From positions 1-37,246 of the forward strand of contig JAGLHQ010000102.1 of the NCBI GenBank assembly GCA_023143375.1: a stretch of 37,246 nucleotides of DNA, written 5' to 3'. Source of the DNA: Planctomycetota bacterium. Its GTDB lineage: Bacteria; Planctomycetota; Phycisphaerae; Sedimentisphaerales; Anaerohalosphaeraceae. Position numbers and translations under genes: made by a program. Of the stretch, positions 21,111 to 29,332 are shown one piece after another. The stretch's first letter is position 1. Each line of letters starts with the position of its first letter. The notes under the pieces were generated by a model. That model made no database searches. It was given only the letters and a program-made list of their open reading frames with translations, and was not told the DNA's origin.

Positions 21111-21336
21111 ATTCGATGATCGATGCGTCAACTATGCCGAAGCACAAGAGGAGTACAACACCCTCCCCGTGCTACGTGTGAACTATGAAGACGGCAGCAA
21201 GGCCCTATTGTCCTGCTGGCACCTCTCATTTATCGAACGCCTGCGGCTCCTGTTCTCTGGCCGTGTGTATCTCTGGATCATGGGCACCAGGCAGCCGCCG
21301 GTATTGCTGGGCCTGGAGGGGGTCGAAGATGTCTAA
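21097..21336 (+). CDS. Hypothetical conserved phage protein (79 aa)
   Basis: Starts MKPIKFDDRCVNYAEAQEEY and carries LLSCWHLSFIERLRLLFSGRVYLWIMGTRQPPVLLGLE, a compact beta-helix unit found in many small phage proteins of unknown role. The ATG overlaps the end of the DUF5662-like gene by 14 bases, so the frame beginning at 21031 is not used. The stop overlaps the next start. No function is claimed. Confidence 0.6.
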   Translation: MKPIKFDDRCVNYAEAQEEYNTLPVLRVNYEDGSKALLSCWHLSFIERLRLLFSGRVYLWIMGTRQPPVLLGLEGVEDV

Positions 21337-21571
21337 ACCTCATGCCCGAATGCCTAACACCAAAAACCACAGAGGCACGGAATGCGGCAATAAGTACCAA
21401 CACAAATCAAAAGGCGGCGCCAAAGCCCACCTTAGATCCCTGAGAAAACGGGGATCTAATCACGGCCTGCAAACCTACAGGTGCACCTTTTGTAATTTCT
21501 GGCACGTTGGCCACAGACAAAAGCCATGGAATGTGAAAAAGAAAACTAAAAAGAGGCGCAATTATGGATGA
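21329..21571 (+). CDS. Small basic zinc-finger-type protein (80 aa)
   Basis: Cysteine and histidine residues at CGNKYQH, YRCTFC and WHVGHR form a possible zinc finger, within a Lys/Arg-rich sequence (KNHRGTEC, KKKTKKRRNYG). A ribosome site GGAGGGGG precedes the ATG at 21329, which overlaps the previous stop by eight bases. A nucleic-acid-binding protein is likely; the family is not identified. Confidence 0.55.
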   Translation: MSKPHARMPNTKNHRGTECGNKYQHKSKGGAKAHLRSLRKRGSNHGLQTYRCTFCNFWHVGHRQKPWNVKKKTKKRRNYG

Positions 21572-21947
21572 TCAGACCGGGATCCCTCCCATATTTGAGG
21601 ATTTCTACGAACAACTGGAAGAGACCCACGCCGAAGAGGCCATAGAAGAAACCGCGTTAAAACAGCGTCTGATTAAAAAGCATTTCGCACGCTGTAAGCG
21701 CGGCCGCTGGTTTGCTTTCAAGGTCGTTAGACTGGATCATGCCCACCTGTATAGACTAATCCCATTGACGGGACGCTCGATCACCAGGCTAAAACTAAAC
21801 AACATTGTACACGGTGACGAAACAGACTTTTATTTTTATAATCGCGTTACCGTCGATTGGCTAATATTCAGGCTTATTATCACGCTGAACATATACCCCC
21901 AATCATGGCTTGAAGTCGAGACCCTGCCCACTGATTGGATAGAATAG
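21564..21947 (+). CDS. Hypothetical protein (127 aa)
   Basis: An acidic N-terminal region (EDFYEQLEETHAEEAIEETALKQR) is followed by basic and aromatic-rich strands (GRWFAFKVVRLDHAHLYRLIPLTG, FYFYNRVTVDWLIFRLIITLNIYPQSWLEVE). There is no membrane helix despite the hydrophobic end. The start overlaps the previous stop by eight bases. Function unknown. Confidence 0.5.
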   Translation: MDDQTGIPPIFEDFYEQLEETHAEEAIEETALKQRLIKKHFARCKRGRWFAFKVVRLDHAHLYRLIPLTGRSITRLKLNNIVHGDETDFYFYNRVTVDWLIFRLIITLNIYPQSWLEVETLPTDWIE

Positions 21948-21960
21948 GAAAGGAATAATT

Positions 21961-22227
21961 ATGCTACCCTACCCCATACAACGCCCGCGCCTGCTGGTTG
22001 ATTTCAAAGCCACCAACGACAAGCCCAGGGACATACTAAAGATCCGGCGCCTGGTCGGTAATATCCAGGCCAAGCCAGGCCGCGGTAAATTGTGGATGAT
22101 ATTCAATGATTACCCCCTGGAGATCCTCATAAGGTTTGATGAGCTGGTTGATATTTCAGCGGAGCGAGTATCTAAAATAATGGCGGCCGTCGATATACCG
22201 GCAGAGGATTGGGTCATTGATGAATAA
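21961..22227 (+). CDS. Hypothetical protein (88 aa)
   Basis: A soluble alpha/beta protein with two strand-helix units (PRLLVDFKATN, LKIRRLVGNIQAKPGRGKLWMIFNDYPLEILIRFDEL) and a final helix (ERVSKIMAAVDIP). AAAGGAA precedes the ATG. Its stop shares a base with the next start (TAATG). No family recognised. Confidence 0.5.
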   Translation: MLPYPIQRPRLLVDFKATNDKPRDILKIRRLVGNIQAKPGRGKLWMIFNDYPLEILIRFDELVDISAERVSKIMAAVDIPAEDWVIDE

Positions 22228-22361
22228 TGCAAAGATTCTTGCAGGCATGTTTTGATAATGCTAAAAATATGGTGCAGCTGCTAGAGATCTGCGACGATTT
22301 TAGGGCATTTCTGCATAATAAATTGCATAACAAAGAGCCTGGCACCATTGCCAGGCTCTAA
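22227..22361 (+). CDS. Small ORF ending in the terminator (44 aa)
   Basis: A TAATG junction with the preceding gene starts a 44-codon frame (MQRFLQACFDNAKNMVQLLEIC and on) whose last codons encode the terminator stem; the TAA lies at the base of the hairpin. The frame is a helical peptide without recognised motif. Coupled start and fitted end make it plausible, but codon evidence is thin and it could be an accidental frame. Confidence 0.45.
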   Translation: MQRFLQACFDNAKNMVQLLEICDDFRAFLHNKLHNKEPGTIARL

Positions 22362-22368
22362 TTTTATC
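22334..22368 (+). terminator. Strong terminator of the rightward operon
   Basis: AGAGCCTGGCA (22334-22344) and TGCCAGGCTCT (22349-22359) form a perfect 11-bp stem with a CCAT loop, followed by AATTTTAT. On the minus strand the stem is followed by TTTGTTA, so it may also act on leftward read-through. Confidence 0.8.
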
Positions 22369-22430
22369 TATATAATTGTATTTGCCCCCTCCAGGAACTT
22401 AAGCCGCTGGCCCCAGCGTACTAATTTAAC

Positions 22431-22452
22431 AAAGCCCTGAGAGGGGTTTTTA
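22431..22452. terminator. Probable bidirectional terminator at the convergent junction
   Basis: AAAGCCCT pairs with AGGGGTTT (one mismatch) around a GAG loop. On the plus strand TTATTT follows, and on the minus strand TTTGTT follows. It lies 12 bases after the holin-like stop (minus) and downstream of terminator 22334-22368 (plus), where the two transcripts meet. Between them CGCTG/CAGCG (22405-22418) forms a further small stem. Confidence 0.5.
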
Positions 22453-22464
22453 TTTAATCTACTG

Positions 22465-22743
22465 TCAGATCCCCAATAAGATAGCGGAGAGAATCGTAAC
22501 AACCGCCAACAACAAATCATAAAACGTAGAGGATCCCCGTAGGCGGTTGATCTCCCCGGTATTGTCTACTGCGACCCCTTCAATAGATACCATTTTCAAC
22601 TCAATATCTTTAGTGCTTTCCGCTGAAGCGGACGCCATGGTTTCGAGCTTACCAATGATTTTCAACTCTAGAGCATGCATGGCGTTAGCCTGGTCAAGCC
22701 GCATATTTTGTAATTCGTTTTTTAGTTCCGTATTCGTTGTCAT
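22465..22743 (-). CDS. XhlA-like holin candidate (92 aa)
   Basis: A long N-terminal coiled-coil-like region (ELKNELQNMRLDQANAMHALELKIIGKLETM, to about residue 65) is followed by a single C-terminal transmembrane helix (FYDLLLAVVTILSAILLGI). This is the topology of hemolysin XhlA-like phage lysis proteins. It follows the C39-type lysin by 11 bases and ends the late transcript at the terminator. A holin role is an inference from topology and position. Confidence 0.6.
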   Translation of the reverse strand: MTTNTELKNELQNMRLDQANAMHALELKIIGKLETMASASAESTKDIELKMVSIEGVAVDNTGEINRLRGSSTFYDLLLAVVTILSAILLGI

Positions 22744-22754
22744 GGTTCCCTGGC

Positions 22755-23549
22755 TTATTTTATTTCAGCGTAGGTACGCCCGTGATATTCTAAAGCAATC
22801 CACCGGTTATCACCAATCCGTCCCCATAATTGATTACCGGCCGCTATCTTCCTTGTCTCATACACAGTTTCCTTATAGCCATAGTACACGGCCCCCACTA
22901 TCCTATTTGTCCTTCCCAATGGGTTTCTTACTCCAGGGTCAGAGCGCACGTTTAGGCCCCCGGTTATGATCGTGTAGACGGGGAATTCATCGCCGGTGTC
23001 GTCGCCAAATGTATCAAATAATCCGTATAAACTATCGTAGATGATCAATGCGCTCCGCTCTGGGATCGCTTCCTCCCACGCTTTATCGAACACCTCCCAG
23101 GGGATCGCCCACGCCTTACCACCCTCCCCGCGCCATAGCGGATCGTTCACAATCACGCTCTTGATATCAAAGCCAATGACAACAAAAAAATGCTGGCCCC
23201 TGAATCCTGATTCTGGCTTAGCGGGTTTCAGGTATTCATAGTCCACCAACACGATCACCGGCCTCCCCTCCTGGAGTAATTCGAAGAGCTGGCCGCGTGA
23301 CATATTTATTTTTTGCTGTGCGGATATCCCGCGTTTTCTCAGCAGGCCAGAGAGCTGGCCGTATCCCGTATACGAATCTTTTTTATTGCCTGTTTGTTTA
23401 TAAAGCGCGTTGATCGTATCTCCCCCCAGCTTATCGAACGCCGCCAGAACCATGGCCACCGAGGCGGGGCCGCAATCATTGGCGAACTGGCGCGCGCCTG
23501 GGTCGTCTACCTGGGACAAGTAAGGGATGTTTAGTGTAGAATCAGACAT
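22755..23549 (-). CDS. C39-like cysteine peptidase with SH3-like C-terminus; probable endolysin
   Basis: The 264-residue protein has a papain-like C39 fold pattern: CGPASVAMVL (Cys26), RPVIVLVDYEYL, GQHFFVVIGFD (His120) and VNDPLW (Asn135/Asp136), the expected triad order. After a linker, residues about 190-262 form an SH3-like wall-binding domain starting VYTIITGGLNVRSDPG. It has no signal peptide and needs a holin, which the next gene may supply. Tail-associated peptidases can look alike, but the pairing with the XhlA-like gene at the end of the late operon favours lysis. Confidence 0.7.
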   Translation of the reverse strand: MSDSTLNIPYLSQVDDPGARQFANDCGPASVAMVLAAFDKLGGDTINALYKQTGNKKDSYTGYGQLSGLLRKRGISAQQKINMSRGQLFELLQEGRPVIVLVDYEYLKPAKPESGFRGQHFFVVIGFDIKSVIVNDPLWRGEGGKAWAIPWEVFDKAWEEAIPERSALIIYDSLYGLFDTFGDDTGDEFPVYTIITGGLNVRSDPGVRNPLGRTNRIVGAVYYGYKETVYETRKIAAGNQLWGRIGDNRWIALEYHGRTYAEIK

Positions 23550-23558
23550 AATTTATCC

Positions 23559-24776
23559 TTATAGGTTAGATATACTTTGTGCGTTGGCATTCGACATAGA
23601 CATTTCAAAACTTTGATCGGGTGAGCTGGTGAATTCTAACCCATTTGATTCTGAATATGTGACGGCTTCGATAAATTGGACGCTGGGATCTTCATACAGG
23701 CTCGAATAATCGGACGTGCGATAAGGAAACAATCCCGTAATACGCAACCATTTACCCGGTCTGACCTCTGGGCCTGGAATAATATATTGAGCATCTTTCT
23801 TTATGTTGCTCTCCCCTAGCGCCCTGTAGTACTCAGGCTTTGAAGTGGCCGGGTCTGGGATGGCTTGATAAATAATTTCTCTGTTTTCGTACACACCAAT
23901 TACGTGCCTATTATTTGATGCATCGCCACGCCTGGCAATATCAAATAATATATTGCTGGCGCGCCGATCTGTGTCATACACCTGAGATATTTGAAGCGTA
24001 TTTGCAACTATCCTGGATGAATCTATAAATTGGCCTACGTCCGCAATGACAGCGCCGGCAACGTCTGAGGCGTTCGCGTTTCCCGGAGAGGCTGTTTGAA
24101 AATACATCCGAAAATCGAGCGTGCGATAATATCCATAAACAATGAATTCTAACGACGTAGAGCCGGGGTTTATATTTTCATCCGCGAACTCAAAAGAGGG
24201 CTTAGGGAACGCGTTAACAGCAAGATAGTTTTGTGCCTGGTTATCTGCAACACCACTCGAAGATATTCCCCCGCTGAGCACGTGATCTATGATCCCGTAT
24301 TTGGCCTGTGATACAAGGTCGTTTTGTTTCGTCGATCGTGCCGTACTGGTTGATCCTTCCAGTTCTGTACTCAGGCGCGCCACTTCCTCGGCGTTATAAT
24401 CTTGCGCAACGCTCCCAACATCCCCGCCACTTGCTGCCGCGAGGTAACGAGACCAAACACTATTACCCACACCATCGAGCCTAAATCTTAGCTGGCCACC
24501 GGGGAAGCGCAATATAGCCTGGTGTACATATCCGTGAAATGCCAGTGCGCTGGATTCGCTATATGACTTTACATCTGCCCCCAACGAATTAAGCATCATG
24601 AATCTAAGTTCATCAAACGTGCCCAATATATCGAAACTGCTACGCCAGAAACCACCCATAGCGCGTATTTCATGCTCATATGAATTCTCAACAATTAGAT
24701 CCGCATAAACTGTAAATGGGGAAACTGGCCCGCTATTTGTAACGGGGTTTTTAGCAACCCTGATTGATCCAATCAT
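23559..24776 (-). CDS. Tail-tip / baseplate-type protein (405 aa)
   Basis: A beta-rich protein with no membrane segment. The N-terminal quarter (SIRVAKNPVTN ... WRSSFDILG) and the central DNAQ-type region look like tail-hub proteins. It follows the distal-tail-like gene (4-base overlap, ATGA type) and precedes the lysin, the position of Tal or gpD-type hub proteins in siphoviruses. No peptidase motif is visible. The role is assigned by position and composition. Confidence 0.55.
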   Translation of the reverse strand: MIGSIRVAKNPVTNSGPVSPFTVYADLIVENSYEHEIRAMGGFWRSSFDILGTFDELRFMMLNSLGADVKSYSESSALAFHGYVHQAILRFPGGQLRFRLDGVGNSVWSRYLAAASGGDVGSVAQDYNAEEVARLSTELEGSTSTARSTKQNDLVSQAKYGIIDHVLSGGISSSGVADNQAQNYLAVNAFPKPSFEFADENINPGSTSLEFIVYGYYRTLDFRMYFQTASPGNANASDVAGAVIADVGQFIDSSRIVANTLQISQVYDTDRRASNILFDIARRGDASNNRHVIGVYENREIIYQAIPDPATSKPEYYRALGESNIKKDAQYIIPGPEVRPGKWLRITGLFPYRTSDYSSLYEDPSVQFIEAVTYSESNGLEFTSSPDQSFEMSMSNANAQSISNL

Positions 24777-27313
24777 GCCGCGCCCCTGAGGTGCAGCCAG
24801 TGTTCAACGTTATATAGTTCAGCATTCATACTTAATTCATACGGAGCTTCTAGAATTCCGCCATTGTCTGCGCCAAATATAAAATGCAATCTACCCCCCC
24901 GGCCTGTTGGCAAAGACGGTAAATTACCTTCGCCGTCCCAAAACGCTACTGAGCTACCCGCCCCGCCTGCTGCGCTTTCAGAAACTGCGCGCATTACTCC
25001 ACGGCGCAATATTCCTGAATCGATTTGTATAGAATTCAAATCACCAATCGGTGTATCTCCTGTTGTGCGTGCAGCAAACGACCATTCGTCTACCGGTATT
25101 AACTCCATGCTGTATATGTCTATGTTTGGCGTCGTTCCATTGTCTGAGCTTGCCTGTATATCGATGAGCTGCGAGATGGCCGCCACTTCACCAGATACTA
25201 ATTTTTGGGGCAATATCTCAAAACGCCCCATGTCGAGCAATTCGATACCCTCGTTTACTTCTCGCACAAATACCGCATTACCTGTTGATACTTCGCCGGA
25301 AATCATCTTGATGCGCAAGGCAACATCCCCCGCGTTCCCCGCAGTCTGCTTAACGCGCAAATAAATACGATAGGCGCCCTCGTAATCCGCAATGGTTGCC
25401 GCATTCAATATCATCGTCATGCGGGACACCATATCCTGATCTGTGGCAAATGTACACCGCGCCACCTGGCCGGAGGGGGATTCTCCCGATGCAACCTGGG
25501 TAGTATCTACAAGCTCAACCTCACTCCACCCGGTCGGGTTGCTGCCTCCCAGGTTAATTGTAGAATTAAAATTATCAAGACCGCGTGTCTTTAAACCCAT
25601 GATGACCCACGCGACTAGATTGGGCGTTGTTTTCACGGTATGCAAAAGTAACAAACTATCCGGGGATTCGTCGCCGCCTATCGCGTCTTGATCTATGTCG
25701 ATATATGTTCCTTGAGGGGAATAAATATTTCTTGCTAATATTGGCGATGAAGTCCACGACGTTACAGAAGATAAGAATATACGCAACCAATAGGCGTTCA
25801 CCCCGTTTTCGACTTTTTGCGCCCAGTCATTATCAGGGTTGCTGAATCCGATAACCCCCGTACCGATTACTATATCGGAATAAGCAGTTATTGTTACCCA
25901 CGCGCCACCGTCCCAATATTGGGTTACTAGCGCGGCATTTCTGACACCAGCAAAGGCAGCAATAATAGCCGCTGTAAAAAATACGCCTTCATCTGAACCG
26001 ATGTACAACGCATCATTTGCGGCTGGCGTGCTCCCGGCCACTTCAAATAATGTTGCGTCCCATTGCCCTACAATGTTTTCACTGAAAGCAGTTAGCGAAT
26101 CATCATAGTTGTACACATGTGTTATTTGCGTTTGCTGATTGTAATTCGACACGGGGACAATTGATGTGTTTTCAAAATCAATTGTAAAATGCCAATTCTC
26201 ATCTGTGGAATCTGCATATTTTATATCATCAAAATAGAGTGTGCCGCCGGTGACAGTGCCGGAATAATTGTTCGCGCCGATCTTCACCAGGCCAACAGTT
26301 AGCGTATCACTATCGACTGCGGATTTATCGACCTCTAAAACATCGTCTACAAATAGCTGGGTGATACCGTCGTTATTCCCTGGCCCAGTTGCCGCCGTAA
26401 ACTCTACTCTTATTGTGTGCGGCCCATCTGTAATATCTGATGTTCCATTTTGATTCCCTCCCCCATCCTCATAAGCAAGTAGGCGCAAGCGGTAGCCGCC
26501 TACAGTGGTGTATTCTAAATACACCCACGCAACATTACCGCCGCCGCCTTTATTCGCATGGAATAGCCCGACAACAGAACCATCATTCATCCCCAGTGTA
26601 TTGGGATCAAATTCAAACTCCATCGAAAAACTGGCGTCAGCAACCATAAAATCAAATTGCCAAAAGTTTGTAGTCGCCCCATCCACAGCAACGGCGCCGC
26701 CATAATCCCCATTGATGGCCGCCGCCTCTGTGCGTTTTAAGTCGTCGTAACTGCCCCCCAGATCGGCAATGATAGCCGCGTTGTATGCCGCGTTCCCTAT
26801 TGGCGTGGCTGCCGGCAGCGTTTCCGGGATCGACGCGCGCCAGAAGGGCGCCCGCGAAATCGTAATCCTAAATTGTTCTATTTCGTTGTCGCTCTCAAAT
26901 GGCGCGCGGAATAAATCTGGAATGCTCCAATCGATGGCGGCCAGGATCAACCCATAACGTGTATTGGTTTCATTCGCGGTTTGAGAAATAATATAAACTG
27001 GTGTGCGCTGCCACGGTGTTTTTATATTATTGTATTGGCGCGCTTTTTTGACCAGCTCTAATACTTGCTGCAATTGTAAAGCGGTTTGATCTTCTGACGA
27101 TCCAAAAATATTAAGCCGGTACTCTTCGACTACAGGCGGGTAACGATAGGCGCCCAGCGTGGCGCCGTCAGCGTTGATCGGTGAATTGAAAACGACGTCC
27201 GGGTTAACCGAGGTTGGCCCCAGCCCGCCACGATCGGCCATGATACCCGTAACGCCAGTATTGATCAGGCTTACCGTGGTGGTGCCATCTGTGATTGCGT
27301 ATTGTCGCGCCAT
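24773..27313 (-). CDS. Distal tail-type protein with an inserted lectin-like domain (846 aa)
   Basis: The start (MARQYAITDGTTTVSLINTG) and the block QFRITISRAPFWRA (about 147-160) resemble the N-terminal domain of distal tail proteins, the ring that joins tube and tip. Residues about 200-375 (DFMVADASFSMEFEFD ... TLYFDDIKYADS) form a concanavalin/LamG-type beta sandwich, likely a carbohydrate-binding insertion, and the rest is further beta domains. It follows the tape measure directly. The protein is longer than simple Dit proteins (about 250 residues), as in evolved Dits with binding modules. Confidence 0.65.
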   Translation of the reverse strand: MARQYAITDGTTTVSLINTGVTGIMADRGGLGPTSVNPDVVFNSPINADGATLGAYRYPPVVEEYRLNIFGSSEDQTALQLQQVLELVKKARQYNNIKTPWQRTPVYIISQTANETNTRYGLILAAIDWSIPDLFRAPFESDNEIEQFRITISRAPFWRASIPETLPAATPIGNAAYNAAIIADLGGSYDDLKRTEAAAINGDYGGAVAVDGATTNFWQFDFMVADASFSMEFEFDPNTLGMNDGSVVGLFHANKGGGGNVAWVYLEYTTVGGYRLRLLAYEDGGGNQNGTSDITDGPHTIRVEFTAATGPGNNDGITQLFVDDVLEVDKSAVDSDTLTVGLVKIGANNYSGTVTGGTLYFDDIKYADSTDENWHFTIDFENTSIVPVSNYNQQTQITHVYNYDDSLTAFSENIVGQWDATLFEVAGSTPAANDALYIGSDEGVFFTAAIIAAFAGVRNAALVTQYWDGGAWVTITAYSDIVIGTGVIGFSNPDNDWAQKVENGVNAYWLRIFLSSVTSWTSSPILARNIYSPQGTYIDIDQDAIGGDESPDSLLLLHTVKTTPNLVAWVIMGLKTRGLDNFNSTINLGGSNPTGWSEVELVDTTQVASGESPSGQVARCTFATDQDMVSRMTMILNAATIADYEGAYRIYLRVKQTAGNAGDVALRIKMISGEVSTGNAVFVREVNEGIELLDMGRFEILPQKLVSGEVAAISQLIDIQASSDNGTTPNIDIYSMELIPVDEWSFAARTTGDTPIGDLNSIQIDSGILRRGVMRAVSESAAGGAGSSVAFWDGEGNLPSLPTGRGGRLHFIFGADNGGILEAPYELSMNAELYNVEHWLHLRGAA

Positions 27314-27315
27314 GG

Positions 27316-29328
27316 TTACCGGTTCCTTAGTATTCGAGATAATTGATTTTGATCAAATCTGTTATACACACTAATATTAACGGGGCTGGATCCTGAGCGG
27401 CGGCGGCCGTCACGTTCGGCCGGGCTTACGCCACCGTCGGGGGTGATGGTTATTTTTTCGCGCGGCTGCGTGTTTATCAATGTCTGGTTTTGATCATGGC
27501 CACCCACGCCACCGGTCACGAATTCGCCACCGTGGGCAAAGCCGCCCAAGCTCTGGATATTTTGCACGTTATACGATCGATACGTATTTATAATTTGCTC
27601 TGTCACGTTGCGGCGAACGGTCGTTAAGGTTACCGTTTTATTGGTGGGCAGCCGGTTAATAGAATCGCTTAGACTGTCTACGTCTTGATCGGCACTACCT
27701 ACCGCACCCTGTAACCCCTGCATCTGGCCCACAAAAATGCCGGATTGGTCGCCGGTTTGTGCCATTTCTTCGGCAGCGCGGCCGATCGTCATAATCAGAT
27801 CCTGCCCGGCCTGATCTACCAGCCCGAATCCCTCAGGCCCGGCCAGGCGTGCCAATGCGTCGATCTCCTCTTGTGTGAACCCGTCTACCGCTAATGTTTG
27901 CTGAGCGATACCAAAGATCATTTGTTTGGTTTGCTCATCCCATGCGGTTTGTAATTCAATTACCTGGGCCTGGGTCTCGGCTATCTTGACGTTGTACTCA
28001 CCCTGTTTGAATTTCGCGTCTTCAATGCGTTCATTGTACGCGGCTATGCGCTGGATATCGTCGGTATCTAAGGGGCCGTCCTGGTCTTTAACCTGCTGGA
28101 TCTCACCGCGCCATACGGCCATATCTTTGGTTAATTCACTAATCTTATGGCGGTAAGAATCGGCGTTTTCCCCCTGTGCTATGATCTTTTCCTGTACATC
28201 ATCCAGCGCCCCGCTCAGGTCTGTTTTCATCAATATAGACAATTCGGCCAATTGGGCCTTGGCGTCGGCCTCGTTAAGTATCAGGCTGCTGTACGAATCA
28301 TCTAACTGTATATTTGCCTCGGTCAGATCCTCGACGGCTTTAACCGCTTCGAACTCTTCCTCGGTTAGTACGCCGTTTGCCTTACCTAGATTTTCTGTGC
28401 TGATACCTAATTGATCCATGATATCGATTTGTAAACGCCATAAGCCGCTAAACTCTTTTTGCTCTATGAATGCTTCGGTAACACCTTTTTTGTATTCGGC
28501 GAAGGTATCCGTATTTTTTAGTAGCTGCCGTTCTGCTTCTTTGAATGCTTCAGCCCCTTCTAGGGTTCTGTCTATCGCCGGTTCTAATGCGTCGGCGGTG
28601 GCGGTGGCCACGATCAATTTATAGTTCTCCCAGGCGGCGGCTAATTTCTGCGTACTTGATACCGCCTCAAATCCGGCGGCGTCTAGCGATCTAATTTTCT
28701 TTTCACCCTCTTCTATCACGGCCGTCATAAATGCCGTTTCACGGCTCATGTCCGCGTTAGCTTCCTGCAACTCTTTTATACGCAAACGCACTCTACCGGC
28801 GCTCAGCCCGAAGGTATCCAATCTCGGTATCGATTGATTGGCCAGCAATAAAGAGAACTCCTCGAATCCTGTCTTGGCGTCCTTCCCTACTGCGGCAGAG
28901 AGCTTAACCGCGATCTCGGTTAAGTTGGCTGCTTCTTTGGCGTTCGAGGCCAGGCCCATAGAAAATAATTTAGTCGCGTTTTGGGTTGCGGTTAGTTTAT
29001 CGACGGCACCGCCCGCCGCTTCCTCTACTGCCCTGGTCGCTAATATAGCCTCACCAGCTCCACCAGCGTACGCAGTTAGCGCCACCTCGGCGCGGCTGTA
29101 TTGGTTGCCTAACTCTAATAGTATGGGGATCTGGCGCAAGGCCGCGACGCCTACGCCCAGCATGGCGCCGGTCATGGCCACGGTAGAAAGGTTTAAGGAA
29201 TCACTGATCCTTTTTAAATCTTTGGAGCCCTGCCCCATTTCCTGGATATTCTTGGAGGTCTTTTTGGGAACCGTCGCGTTCCGTTCCTTCCAGTTGAGGA
29301 TTAGATCTAGTATAGATTGACGCGCCAT
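27316..29328 (-). CDS. Tape measure protein (670 aa)
   Basis: The ATG at 29328 with AAGG upstream gives MARQSILDLILNWKE; an upstream start at 29379 is unlikely because the ATG is in a ribosome-site context just after the chaperone stop. The protein is long, alanine-rich and helical with a hydrophobic patch near residues 60-90, then the conserved VEEAAGG ... ATKLFSMGLAS and ANQSIPRLDTFGLSAGRVRLRI, typical of siphovirus tape measures. The 670-residue length predicts a tail near 100 nm by the usual 0.15 nm per residue. It has the classic place after the frameshifted chaperones. Confidence 0.93.
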   Translation of the reverse strand: MARQSILDLILNWKERNATVPKKTSKNIQEMGQGSKDLKRISDSLNLSTVAMTGAMLGVGVAALRQIPILLELGNQYSRAEVALTAYAGGAGEAILATRAVEEAAGGAVDKLTATQNATKLFSMGLASNAKEAANLTEIAVKLSAAVGKDAKTGFEEFSLLLANQSIPRLDTFGLSAGRVRLRIKELQEANADMSRETAFMTAVIEEGEKKIRSLDAAGFEAVSSTQKLAAAWENYKLIVATATADALEPAIDRTLEGAEAFKEAERQLLKNTDTFAEYKKGVTEAFIEQKEFSGLWRLQIDIMDQLGISTENLGKANGVLTEEEFEAVKAVEDLTEANIQLDDSYSSLILNEADAKAQLAELSILMKTDLSGALDDVQEKIIAQGENADSYRHKISELTKDMAVWRGEIQQVKDQDGPLDTDDIQRIAAYNERIEDAKFKQGEYNVKIAETQAQVIELQTAWDEQTKQMIFGIAQQTLAVDGFTQEEIDALARLAGPEGFGLVDQAGQDLIMTIGRAAEEMAQTGDQSGIFVGQMQGLQGAVGSADQDVDSLSDSINRLPTNKTVTLTTVRRNVTEQIINTYRSYNVQNIQSLGGFAHGGEFVTGGVGGHDQNQTLINTQPREKITITPDGGVSPAERDGRRRSGSSPVNISVYNRFDQNQLSRILRNR

Positions 29329-29332
29329 CGCT

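Noticed and set aside
22362-22464. tRNA or small RNA between the convergent operons
   Set aside because: No cloverleaf arms, anticodon loop or CCA-like end; the region is explained by terminators and short stems.
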